A stretch of 64,000 nucleotides of DNA from Leptodontidium sp. MPI-SDFR-AT-0119 (Eukaryota; Ascomycota; Leotiomycetes; Helotiales; Leptodontidiaceae). The stretch spans positions 2,604,001 to 2,668,000 of the forward strand of contig JAHLEZ010000004.1 of the NCBI GenBank assembly GCA_020726505.1, written 5' to 3'. The notes beneath the pieces are model-generated. The model ran no database searches, was not told the DNA's origin, and worked only from the letters and a program-made list of their open reading frames with translations. Of the stretch, positions 13,301 through 25,544 are shown piece after piece (the first letter of the stretch is position 1; each line of letters opens with the position of its first letter). A program made the translations under genes and the position numbers.

Positions 13301-16300
13301 CCTGTTTTTTGTAACGTTCGCCTCTCTGCAAGGGCAGCTGGATTTTTCAGCTCGGATTGCCAGGGCAGCTTCTAGCAAGCTTTCCGTTTCAGCGCCTCGA
13401 TGCCATAGTGCTCGCGCTGTGATGCGCTGGCGCCTCGAGCTTTAGCTGGCCGCCCCCAACTCTCTCCATCTTTCCACTCCATCACATCACACATACGCCA
13501 CGTGATGGTTATGCAGATGAACAGAAACATGCCCTGTCAGCTCACCCCGCTTCTACAAAGGAGGCTTAAGCCACCCGGAGCGCCGTGCACCATTTTGCTT
13601 CGGCTATCTGTTGTTTTAGGGCTAGGGCTGTCTGGGCTTCTGCTTTGGGATGGATGTGGGATGAGGGGTTGCGTTTCGTGTTACTCTGACACATCAATTG
13701 ATGAGTTAGGCGTCTGCGAGGAACTGTCGACGATAAGGCTGGAAATCGAAGTGGTTGGGTTGAGATGGATAGTCTGAACTGTTGGGATGGGATGAGCAGT
13801 CTACAATTCGGTCTGCTGTGAGAATGTCGATAAGCCGAGGCGGCTCGGTCGGGAAACTTTCCATTGACTGATTCGATGACGCTATGTTTCCCTCGTTCTT
13901 TACAGTTCGCTCGGTCACAAAAGTACTCTTTGGTTTCGAAGCCGAACTCTGACGGGCGGCCGCACTACTTAAAGGAGACTGCAGATCCGGCTCGCCCAAC
14001 GACTCACTCCGGGGCCGAGAGAATCCCAGTACGAAAACGAACAACCAGGAGCAACAAAAAATCTCCGTCTAGCTCCGATCATTCCACCTCCCTCCCGCTC
14101 CTTGGGCCGATCGTTGGAGTGTCAATTTAAATCAAAATCAAATTTAACCTCGCCATGCCGCCGTATCATCCGGCGCGATCCGAGGACTTTTGGTCTTGTG
14201 TTGGGGAGGTTAAAATTCCTACTAAGTCTTTAGTCTTTTCGACGGCGCTGAAGTTCGGACAGAGAACTGTGTGAGCTAGGAGAGAGCTTTTGCTTGGTGG
14301 GGTTAATGTCGCGACTTCGGTGGGACGGCAAGGGAGTTTTTCATGTCGGTAGATGCCAAGACATGCGCTTGTTACTTAGGACATTGAGTTAGGCCTGATG
14401 TGTGTCGGAGGTTGGTTGGTGATGTGGGGTTTTTTTGATCCCTGTCGGGGATCGAGAGAGGAGAGCGCCGATTTGAAATTTTTGGTTTTTTGGGTTTGGG
14501 AAGGGAAGGGAGGGAAGGGAGGTGAGAAGGTGAGAAGATGAGACGCTAATAAAGCTTAGCTGTTGAGCTGATGCTTTCTTCATGAGTCTGTTTGCCTCTT
14601 TGACTTTATTTTTGCGGAATGATATCCGAGTTTGGGTTAGTTGTGTTGCACTCGGGGAGGAGTATGGGGAATATAGCATGGTTTGGTATGGTATGGTGCA
14701 AGAATCAAGACAAGGTAGGGGAGTTTGAGCTGGAGCTGAGAATCTCGTTTGGGAAGCGAGAATTTGTTGTTACCTTCGCGTCATGAGTTTGACTGTGCAT
14801 GCAATATGTGGTGGACAATAGACTCGAAACTCTATACAGTGCTACATTCAGAGCCAGTCCGAGGACAGGGAACGAGCAATCGGGGCCGACGATGCATTGG
14901 TGGTAAGCAAGTACGGGCATTTTGCTATTTCTGATTATTCTGCAAAAGCTTGTTAAAAGTGTGTGGATTTCACACTTTTGAGGCTGATTGAGGGCGTTTG
15001 TTGGTAGCAGTTCGGGCATTCATTGCGATATCTCAGCTCGAAGTCGAAGTCGATTTTGGGATCTGTCGAATTAGCCAAGCATGACAGTTTGTCTGTGACG
15101 GGCCTGGATGCGAGGCTGAATGTATGAACGGGAGTTTCCAGGATTTTCTTCTTCTGGTTCAGGGTCTCAAAAAAGGTCGAAGTCGAAATCCAAAAGCCAA
15201 ATCCTTCAAACTTTTGGGTTTGCTAGGAGACATGACAGCTCCGTGACAGCTGGCCGGCCAGCTAGCCAGCATGGCTGAACGAACTATTGGGAGGGGTAAG
15301 TGAGGCAGGGTAGGGTACCAAACTCCGCGACTTGTGGATGGAAAATGAGTCTTGTCAAAGCCAAGGCGGGGGGAGGCATGGCAAAGCCTTCCTTCTTGTG
15401 AGATGAGGGAAATAGTTGCTTTGGGCTGATCTAGGTTTTGTGTGTAAGTATGCAATGTAGTAAAGTGGCTTGCTTGCTTGTAGGTAGTGTTGTGAAGTAT
15501 CAATGGTAGCAAGTGTGGGGCAGGGCGAGGCAAGGCGGGGAAAGGAGGGGTCGGGCCTGAGACAAACCAGGTAAACAATCGCCAAGCGAAGGCGAGACGT
15601 GTAGCAAGACCAGACCTGAAAGAAAGACTGGAAAGGGAGAAGGAGAGGGGAATTCGGAACTATCGATATGCAATGCATGCTTATTGTGCTTATGCTTATT
15701 CTTATTGTTCCCTCTGTTCTGGCCTGGAATTTTTGGGGATTCCTGAGCTTTAGAGTTCTGGAATATCCCGCATCCCAGGACCAAGAACTGAAGGAAAGAT
15801 GGCTGGCTTGTCATGTCTTGACCTGTCCTGGCTTGAACTTTTGTGGTCTTGGGTGGCGATGCTTGGTCCTCCGGCCTGGAATCTTGGAGAGATCTTGATG
15901 AGGAAGTGAAGCTTGAACTTCTTGGTCCGAAGATTGGTAGGTAGCCAAGGTGAGGCTGAGAGATTCTTTTTGATATTGGATGCCTGATATGTTACTGGCC
16001 CCTTCAGCTCTTTGCGGGCGAGAAACTTTTCCATATCTGGCTTTCTATAGCCCAACTCTTCTTGATTTGGACTTAGAGGTTGGGAACTTTTGGAATAGTT
16101 TGATAGGGAGGAGGCTGGCTGGAGCTGACTTGGTGATATCAAAACAAAATCCAAATTCGGAAGAATGCAGATGGTCTGGAACGTTTCTCGCTGAATTACT
16201 TGTAAAGAGAAAAGAGATACTAGTTTATTTTCTTTCTTTTCATGTTTGGCATGGCGGGAATGGTGTTATACCTCTCCCTAATTGTGTTTCTGCGTTGTTG

Positions 16301-19300
16301 GTTATGGCTGGAAGGTTTTTCTGGGGACGCAATTGAGTTTTCTTGGGTTACATTCACTCACTTCACTTCAATACACTTCCTAGTGCTCAGCTTCACTTCA
16401 CTTGGACTGAAATCCCAAAAGCGAAACCCACTCTAGAATTCGTTTCTCTGCAGCTTGACCAGGACCAGGACCAAGGCTTGGTTGGGCTGGAATGTTCTTC
16501 AGTTCCACGGGACGCTGGACGGTTGATTTACATCGCACTGCATGATGCGATGCGATGCGATGCCATGAGGTTGGAGTGAAGGCGAGGCAAGGCTGTCGTG
16601 ATTACTTGGCCGAACACCTCAGCTCGCTTGCGTGCTTGCCTGGCTGACGGGAACTCTCCATCCATCCATGCAGTCCACTGAACGTGACCTGACACTTGAC
16701 TTGCATGTTGTGTTCCGGGGGAGCTTCGGGAGCATGTAGATAGGCATGGTTGAGAGAGATTTGTATCCAGAACTTGACGGTCATGCAGTTTTATCTGGAT
16801 TGGGTGGGGGTTACAGTACTTGGTGTTGTGTTTTGTTTTCTTGTAGCGAGGTTTCGAATGGGGGGACAGTCGATGCGGCCATAAACAGCGATAGATACAG
16901 ACGTTGTGTTGTGTTACTTATTACTGTAGTGTACTGTACCTACCTGCTACAGCATAGAGGCATTGCTTCGCTTCGGGGCTTCAAAGCTTCAAACTGGGAA
17001 GTGTAACTCCAACTGCAACTGTGAATGCAGCTGCATGTCGTTGGCTGCCGTCAAAACCCGTGATACTGGAAAGTCATTGGAGCAGGACCCAGATTGGTGA
17101 CCAGCAGCTGTCTATCTGGCGGGAGGGACATCCGTTCATCTTCGCTAGCATCAGATGACAGCCTCATGACCACCATAACACATCATCACAACATCTTTTT
17201 CGTCCGAACACCAGCATGAGGAAGCTCCGCATCCCGTCCCATCGCATGATATGAGATTGTATGCGCTATCCATCCCCAATCTTTCCTCTCCCGTCCTTCA
17301 CCATCTCAAAAAAAAAGTAGAGAAAGGAAAAGAAAAGACAAAATAAAAACCTCCCAAACAGATCACGTTTTACGTAACAATTATCGATTTCCAAGTTCGA
17401 GTTGCGAGGCTGAGAAAATCCCGCTCTCTCTTGGCGAAGAAAAGCTTGCTTGCATGCAGATTCTGGACAGCACAACACAGTAAACCAAGGCCGAACATGA
17501 TGGTTGGCACACCTAATCAGGACAGGCACAGGAACGAGATGTGGCGACGAATAGGATGCTGGGGGATCTTTTTGAGTGGTGGTGTGGTGTGGTTGGGTTG
17601 GGTGAGATGGGTCTTTTTTCGGGACCGAGATTTATTTCTTCTGATGGGTGCATTGGAGTATTGGATGAGGGTGAGGATCAGGAGGGTGGATGGGGGGTGG
17701 GCATGCACGTCGTACCTGTTAGCGGCTTGAAACATATCCAATGTGCAGCTTACATCTTACTGCGTGGGAAAGGTCTGTACTTCCGGTATAGAACTGCCAT
17801 GTTCTGGTGTGGTGTGGTGGATTGTGATGTGGACTGAGGGAGGGGTATTGTGCCGTTTTTTTTTTTTACCTTTTTCTTTCTTCTTTCGTCTATCTTGTTT
17901 CTTGGTAAGGCACAGCATACTGTACATGCTGTCAGCATCGTCGTCATCATCGGCAACGGTGAACGGTGAACGTTGAACTGCTGTTGGTGGTGTTACGGAG
18001 GTACGGAGCGGAAGGGTACGGTATTGAGCAGGTTTGTTTGCTTGTCGGATGTACCCTTACCCATACCTTGCCCTTACCCTGTCTATGGGCCTCACTGCAT
18101 CTATCTCTCGTTGTAAATTGCATGTAATTGGATGGATATCATTGGAAATACAACACCAGACTGGGTTTCTACCTGCGAGGATGACAGCCTTCACTCATGC
18201 ATACATGCATGAGGCTGATTGATGATGATGCGATGATGAAAGATGGAACGGTGCAGCGAAGGAAATCGCGGGGAAATGTTACTCTACCTACCAATCACCT
18301 GTATTGTACCGCCTGTACTGTAGTGATCATCAAAAAAACGTGCAAGCGAGGCGTGCATACCCTACCCGGTTTATAAAATATTGGCGTTTTCCGTTTGTTT
18401 GCTTTTCGCGATTAAATGATTCGCTGGATTGTACGTTGACGTGAAGTGAAAGAGGAGAGAAGAAGAAGGAAAGGAGTTCCAAGGACTCGTATTTGCCACC
18501 ACAGACAAAGGAGAGGCTGAATAAAAACTTGCCTACTTATCTACTTACCGTGCCGTCCGACCAGTGAAATCGTTGGTTATTTTTATTTACAAACCCGATA
18601 GATGGATGGCTGGATTGCTATCGTTGCGTGATTGTTGAAATGGGTGGGAAACTTATCCTACTCGTTGGAAAGACTCGTTGGAGGGGAGAGGAAAGCAGCT
18701 CCGACTTGGCTAACAGGATGACAGGCTCGCAGGGCGGCCTGGCTTTGCGGGGTATTACAGGGGAAGAAGCACACCCTGGCCCTGGCCCTGGTTCTGCCAT
18801 GAAGCCAAGCCTTGCCACTTTTATTCACGAGAATTGGAGGCGCATCGCATCGCTTGTTGGCTGGTTGGATTGCGTGCATGCCTGTCTGTCTTACGTGTGT
18901 GTGAGTGCTGTAAGCGAGGCGGTGGCTTCATGCACTGCGACGGAGGGGACGACGTGTGTTGACAGGGCTCGGGTAGGCTGGGCTGGGGTATGGTATTTTG
19001 CCTATTCATGGGAGATGTGATGTGTTGATGGGGTGATGTTTTGGGTGTGTCACGACAGGCGAGGAGGGGAGAAAGGGGAAGAGTGTGTGTGCACTGATAC
19101 CAGGGTTGTAATTTTAAAGTTCTTGCTTCATGTGAGTATCATGCAGGAGCTCGGGAGACACGAGGGAGAGAAAGAAGAAGAGCGAGAGTGGAAGGGGGAG
19201 GAAAAATTTGGAATTGTGATCAGAATTGAAAGTGGAATTAAGGTTGAGATTGAGATTGGAGGTACAATTGCAAGATTGGTTTTATTACTTTGATTTGATT

Positions 19301-19564
19301 GATCATTAAAGACTAATACTAGGGTTTGTCGTTAGGATTTTCGCCAGTCGGGATGTTACTAACTGGAATTATAACGAAACAGGGGTTTGTTTCTCCGACT
19401 CCGTCCCATGCACACTTTGCTTGCTCATTATTGATTGTGAATCAAAATTTCCGAACTCCCCTTTCCCTTCCATTCCCCTCCGCTGCTTTCGCTTTCCCTT
19501 TTTTTGCCTAATGAATGATGAAAGGAAAATGAAGAAATGAATGTGAGATGCTGTAACGAGTGCT
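10368..19564. other. 9.2 kb stretch without recognisable gene between uge3 and agd3
   Basis: All ORFs are short, mutually overlapping on both strands and without recognisable motif. From about 12.6 to 19.2 kb the plus strand is visibly rich in G and T (many GGT, TGG and GTT runs), so the minus strand is C/A rich. This kind of composition is seen in long promoters and untranslated leaders of regulated fungal genes. The stretch is upstream of uge3 and downstream of agd3, so a long uge3 regulatory region, a long leader or a non-coding transcript are all possible. No tRNA, rRNA or transposon was recognised. Confidence 0.5.
16544..16563. repeat. GATGC pentanucleotide microsatellite (4 units)
   Basis: Four exact GATGC units in the gene-free stretch upstream of uge3. 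Confidence 0.9.
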
Positions 19565-22062
19565 TTAATAGGCAACTGGTGTGGTGAGTGTGAATGTGAC
19601 TGGAGCTCCAGCCATCTGGACCCAGATGGTGAGAGGATCAGAGCCAAGCTTCTCGGTCGTGAAGCCTTGAGTGTTAGTGACGGTGCCTGGGACCGTGACT
19701 GGGATCTTGACCGAGCAGGTGTTACCGTTTGTGGTCAGCGTGACGGCCGTGATGGTCTTTGCGGTGGGGTCGGTGGTGTACGACAGTTGTGGAGAGCAGC
19801 CATCGCGGGCCATGCGATTGATGAAGTCGAGGGCGAGATCGTCGTGCTTCAGGGAGACCATAGGCCATGATACGAGTCTGATCATCTCTTGAGTGACGGT
19901 CTCGGCCCAGGCTTGAATCAAGGAGAGTTTCTTCGAGACGCCGTTGATGGTCGTCGTGCCGGCGGTCACGTAGTTCAGGTTGGCTTGGTGGAACATGTAG
20001 GGGTCGTGGTGGAGACCGAACAAGTGGCGGGTGTTGGTTGCCTTCTCGATTGCGAGGAGGGCAGTCCAGTCACCGCTTCCAGCGGATGTGTCGATCCACT
20101 CTTGAACTGTGCAGGCTGGGAGGTCACACTTATTTCTGTCAGTATATTTTTTGGTAGCAGGTAGGGGAAAGACATACGTTGTAGTAGATGTTGGTAGCCC
20201 AGCGGGGAACGATGGTTGCTCCAGCGTATCCGTTGGCAGCGACGGTGCTGATGAGTGGCCAGAACTCGTTCTGCTGGTTCATCAAGACAGGACGAGTGTT
20301 GTCACCAACAACGTACTTGACACCATTGTCGAGCCATGCCTTGATAGCATCACCGTTGTGCATACCAGTAATCGCAGGAGGGATGATACCGTTGGCACTG
20401 AACTTGTTACCGGCTGCGATGCCGACTTGCTTGAGCCATGCCTGGTTCCATGAAATTTCGCGGGAAACATCAAAGTAGGTGGCGTTGTTCTGGTCCTCGT
20501 GGGTGAAGGTATGAGACACGTGAGCAAAGGTATCACGGTTGGCAGCCTTAGCGAACCAGACCTTGAGGGGGTCCAAGTTGGTGCAAGCGAGAGAATATGG
20601 GTAGGTGGTTGGGGTAGCCGGCCAAAGGTTCGTGCCAGTTCCGAGGGGCTTCGCCCACTCCAGAGGAGTGTCAATCTGTTCGGCGTACTCGATTGGTCCG
20701 ATGCCGCATTGGGTTCCGCCGAGATCATCTCCGGCCTCGATGTTCCCGTTGCCGTTGTGGCCGATGTCAAGGAAGTACTTGCTTCCGGCTGGCAAGCGGG
20801 TATTGATGTCGTTGGTCCAGGTGACGTGTTGGTCCAAATCGGCAGTAGTGATTCTAAATGTGTTACCGGCGGGTCGGTAGATATCTGAGATCAAGAACAT
20901 GTCATCGACTATAGATGTTAATTAGCCTGAGTGCTTGCAATATCTCTTGCTTCAAACTAACCTTGGTTGCTGAAGATGACACGACGGAAACCGGTATCTG
21001 TTGCAGAATTAGCGAATGCTCGTGATCTTGGCACGCATACATACATAAGCCTCTGGTAGCCCAGGTGATCCAGGCGTGTTGAAGGTAGTTGGAAGTTGAC
21101 GACCACTCAGTAGCAAAACCGATGAAGAAGACCATCTGGTGAAGTGTCAGTAAGCTAGAAGTATCATGAGGAGCAAGTATTTTTACCTGTTGTCTACCAT
21201 CGATGTTGTTGATGACACCAGCAGTAGACTTATCTGGGAAGCCAGTCGCTGGGCCGAATGAGGCAAACTCAGTTGCAATGGTGGCATTGGTGATGGTGGC
21301 AGGGTAGTGCCAGAGACCGACTGTGGAAACACCAGCTCCAGCCTTCATTCCTGAAGTTGGGAAAGCAGCAGTGCTTGAGATACTGATGAGTTGCTCTACA
21401 CCTGTGTTGCAACATCCACCAATGGCAGATGCACCATAAGCTGGGCCAGGGAAGACATCGATACGGACCATGCGGGCTCCGAAGCTGACTTGATATTGGT
21501 AGAGGGTAGCCAGTTGGGCAGCGGTGAGAGCACTTTGGAATCCAAGAGTTCCACCATAGTCGTAGCTAACCTCGGACAGGATGACAATCGCTCCATAGTT
21601 TCCAGCAGTGGAGGAGCTGTTGAGTACGGGAAGAGTGATGCCAGCTTGGGGGACGACAACGACCTGATATGGGATGGCATATCCATTGAGACCAGAGGTA
21701 GCTGAGTACGCTGAGGCAGTATCACGGGCGAAGATCAGGATGGTACTCTTTGTACTTGTGCCGGCGACTACTGCAGCGGGAGCTGCAACTGCTAAAGACT
21801 GAACAGTTGTGTTGGCGGCAACAGTCTTTCCATTAACTGCAGAATGTCAATAAGGTTGATGAGTAGCATGGGACGAAGACTAGTTTGACTTACCTGTTGC
21901 AATCTTTGTTGCAACAACCGGAGGGGCTTGGCGACCTACTGCCCCCTTTAGAGACTGGACTCGTTCGGATTGGCTATTCGCGTTTTTTCGCCGAGGATGG
22001 GCAATGGCTCCTGAGACAGAAATTGCCGCAAGGAAGGCCTTGAAGAGAGTTTTGGTCAACAT
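19565..22062 (-). CDS. agd3: Secreted polysaccharide deacetylase, Agd3-like (GAG deacetylase)
   Basis: Spliced from six exons: 21894-22062, 21187-21836, 21045-21135, 20962-20997, 20178-20908 and 19565-20128; all junctions are GT-AG and keep phase, giving 746 residues. Agd3-type enzymes (family CE18, with an associated CBM87 domain) remove acetyl groups from GalNAc units of galactosaminogalactan outside the cell, making the polymer cationic and adhesive. Residues 1-21 form a signal peptide ending AIA. A Ser/Thr/Ala-rich segment follows, then a beta-rich N-terminal domain that I assign to the CBM87-like part. The deacetylase core carries the VDDMF aspartate pair (D317, D318) and the histidine motif HVSHTFTHED (H445, H448, H452), the expected metal and catalytic residues. 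I see no C-terminal GPI signal. It is divergent from the intact GT4 gene, with 3.5 kb between them. The family match is strong; substrate is inferred from the cluster. Confidence 0.9.
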
Positions 22063-25000
22063 GATTCAGGGGAAACTGGCACGTAGCGTAGCGAACGACG
22101 ATGACGGTCTCTTTTCCAAACGAAAGCGAATGAGTTGAGCTTGAAACAGAAGACTCGGGGGCCGGCTTCGCTGTGATATAAAAGAAAGATGAAAGGAGAG
22201 CCAGCTGGGATTACACGAGGTGGAGTGAAAATGCAGAAAACTTGGCCAGCCACAGCTGAGCACGTTAAAAAGGCCCAGAAAGCATCGAAAGTATTGACAA
22301 AGCCGCAATGGGGTGACGTGACCCACCTCGAGCCCACCTATTTTGGGCATCTAGCTAGCTAGACTACCAAAGCGTCCATCTCCAAGCAGTTACACGAACG
22401 TCTGGATCCGGGGACAAGGACACCGAATGGCTCGGGCCAGACTATTGAAAAATTGCAGCAAGCCATCAGAAGTTCGGGTCAGCTTGACAGCAACGCTCTG
22501 GAAGAGTCTGATCCATTGGACACTCCGCGGCTGGATGGAGTGCCAATGTCAATCCGGGAGGGCCATCACTTGATCGAGGGTTGTGGTCTGGGATGATGGC
22601 TGACGATGGGATACCGAGTTGAGTGTGGATGGGCGGGAATACGGTACGGTGCTGTAGGGCTAGCGGGGTGGGTGGAGACGAGCTGTGCCCAGGGACGGGA
22701 CAGGAAGATCTGTCGATGCGGGATGCAAGGGGCACTGGGTCTGTGTTGTCATAGACCCATGAACTTTACCTTTTTTTAGACAAAGCAGAGAAAATCATGT
22801 GGAGGTTGCAGAGCTAGAGGAGGCGGAGCGGACGTCGAGGCACGTCTAAGTGGCCTGGATTTTGTTTTGCTCGGCTAGTAGGTCCGTAGACGAGATCATG
22901 GTTGGTGAAGAGAACTTTAGAAGTCTTGACAAGCAATCGGGGATGTGGACTGAGAACTCAGAAGGAGAGGGGGAAATACACATCTGAGGAGAAACAGGAC
23001 ATGGAAATGGAGGGTAGCAGGGGAGAGTGATAGGTTCAGGTCCGAGAAAAGAACAAGCAAAAAGCAAGATTGGTGTGAGGTTGTAGCAGTCATGTCGTAG
23101 TCAAAGGTTGTTGGTGGTCACCGAGCTCGATGTCAATAACCATGAGGCGCAACTGGGAGTCTATCTGACAGAAAGCCACGAGCATCCACGGGCATCCGCC
23201 AGGCGGTATAGCAGCTGTCAGTGGGTTTCCGTACGTAATGGCAGGTTCCATTTGCCATGAGGTGCAGAGACTGACAGAGGCTGAGGTGGGTTTCTTACCG
23301 TGTATCATATCACTCGGGATCTGACGGATCTCGTGATATGTACGGCAGACTGCAGCACCTTGAGGCTGGACACAAAGACAGACTGTACGGGCAGGAATTT
23401 ACCCAGTACGGCAAGCCTTTTGTCGAGGTGTCGATGCGGAAAATAATATTTGTGCCAGCATGGGTGGCAGAGATTCAGGGGTTGTTCAGTAACGGGAAGA
23501 GGGAAAGGTGGCAAGGGAAAGAAAGGGTTGAAATGTGGAGAAGAAACCCTGACGAAGAAGAAAAGCATGAGGCTAAACTAGGAGGACCTTAGTAAATAAA
23601 TAAATAGTCCTAGCGAGAGAAAGAAGACTGCACAAAAGCGGCAGGGGAAAATAGAAGTTGTACTTGTAACCAGATGCATGCCCGCTAAATTAGTGCCAAA
23701 TTAGTGCTCGTTCGAAGTGGGACTAGGAGGTGCGCTACGTTGTGCAACGGTAAAAAAGAGTTGTTGAAGCGGCGGTGCTCACGGCTCAGGGGTCCAAGCC
23801 ATACGCTGCAAGCCATCGATCTCCCTCTTTCCCTCTCCCATCAGCAGCCATCCAAGCCCAGACCAGACCTTCCTCACTCACTCACGTGTTGGGCGGCAGT
23901 GGCAGATGTCTTCCGCGCCAAGACTCGGCTATCCTCAACGTCTTGTCCTCTTTTCCCCGTACCCTCGTACTGCTAAGGCCCAGGATCGAAATTATCGCCA
24001 ACTCACCAACCGCCATGCACCTAAATACCCACCAGTAGCTTTTCCGAGGGTGAGGGGCGAAAGGGACGACATGGTCTATGGATAGCCCAGGGCTGGGTGG
24101 CTAGGGTACCGAGTAGGGTGGGGTGTGGAATGCTGCTGCTCCGCAGAATCCCAGGAATTATCATCCCACAAACCCGGAACTGTCTTCTACGGTACCCATC
24201 AGCATCAACATCTCGAGTATCTTCCCTTTCAAACTTTCCCTTCCTGCTAGGACTAGGTAGGGACTCCCAAGTTCACCGACAGCTCGTGTTACGAAGCTAA
24301 TAATAATAATGGACGACAGGCGAGCAGGCCTTCCATTATTCCTTAGCTTCGATCTGGAGATGGATGGATCTGCCCTCAAAGTGAGGTGAGGTTTGCAGGG
24401 ACATGACTTCATGATCTGCCCGTCAACCAACCGTCCAATCCCCACTGAGCGTGGAGTGTTTCCTTCTTTTGTTTCTTCGCTTTGCTCTCCGTCCTCAGCG
24501 GCGCAGGGATATGTTTCGAGAAGCAGTGCCAAGAAGTTTAGGACTGCCGCATCCGAAGATCTGCTGCCACCATTGTTTTATTCTCCTTAACTGAATTTCT
24601 ATCTCGCCGCTACGGTGGCTAGAACAAAATAATAGTGCGGGCAGGCAAGCGTCTCCCAGCCCCCCCCACTAAAGGACCCTCGATTATTTTCGATATTCGT
24701 TCAGAGCAGATGCGATGTGGTTGACCCCCCCCCCCCCCCCCTTCCCCCCCCTGCCAACCCAACCGGCCAACAACAAGTGTTGTCTCGGCGGGGAATCCTG
24801 GAGCCGAGCTGGGATAGCTGAACACCGTTACGGCTCAACTCAACTCAACCGCAGGCTCGCTTGCCCTTGCACTTCAACTGCCTGATTATCAATGATGGAC
24901 AGCAGACTTCTTGCTTCAGAAAATAGTCGCCATCTCAGGCTAAACGAGTGGCGGTCTGACCGGCCTATTTTCCAAATTGAGACGCCGCGTCCTACCAACT

Positions 25001-25544
25001 CTGGCACTTGCTATCCACAACATGGATAGCTGGAATCGAGATGCAAGCCAAGAGTCTTCTTTGGCAACCCGTGGGTCCACGTTGCTGCTTTCCTTCGGCC
25101 GTTTTCTTTGACATCCCAGCTCATGCTGTTGCTGATCCTCTCGAGAATATTGGGGACTTGCATGGTCCTAGCTACTTGTTGAATGGGGCTGAAATCTACG
25201 ATGGGGTTCCGTGATCTGATGATGTGATTGCTAGCGGGGCAAACTTCCAGTCGCCTCAGCCTTGACGTTTGAGATCTATTGATCCTCAGCAAGGAAGTTT
25301 GGGTCATCCGTTAGTTACTTGTCACTCGCTCTCGTTCAATAACGCCGAGGCTGAGCTTTCGAGGCTTCATTTTTTCTCCTTGTCGAGAACTTGCTGAATA
25401 CACATCTACACTCGCTCACCCCCTCCTTCGCTTTACAAGACGCTCGTTCGCTTGTACCCCGCCTCGCTCGTTCAAGTCAGACAAAGGCGAAGAAGCTCTT
25501 GACATACTCTATGGCGACAACCTTCTAACACCCCAATCGACAAA
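22063..25544. promoter_or_regulatory. Divergent intergenic region shared by agd3 and the GT4 gene
   Basis: 3.5 kb between the start codons of two genes transcribed away from each other, so it must hold both promoters. No convincing ORF. It contains a homopolymeric C tract (24725-24741) and, just before the GT4 start (about 25320-25540), a pyrimidine-rich plus-strand stretch with repeated CTCGCT, typical of fungal core promoters and leaders. A duplicated AAATTAGTGC word occurs near 23685-23708. Confidence 0.55.
24725..24751. repeat. Poly-C tract
   Basis: A run of 17 C (24725-24741), then TT and eight more C (24744-24751). It lies in the agd3/GT4 divergent promoter region. Tracts like this are prone to length error in sequencing. 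Confidence 0.9.
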
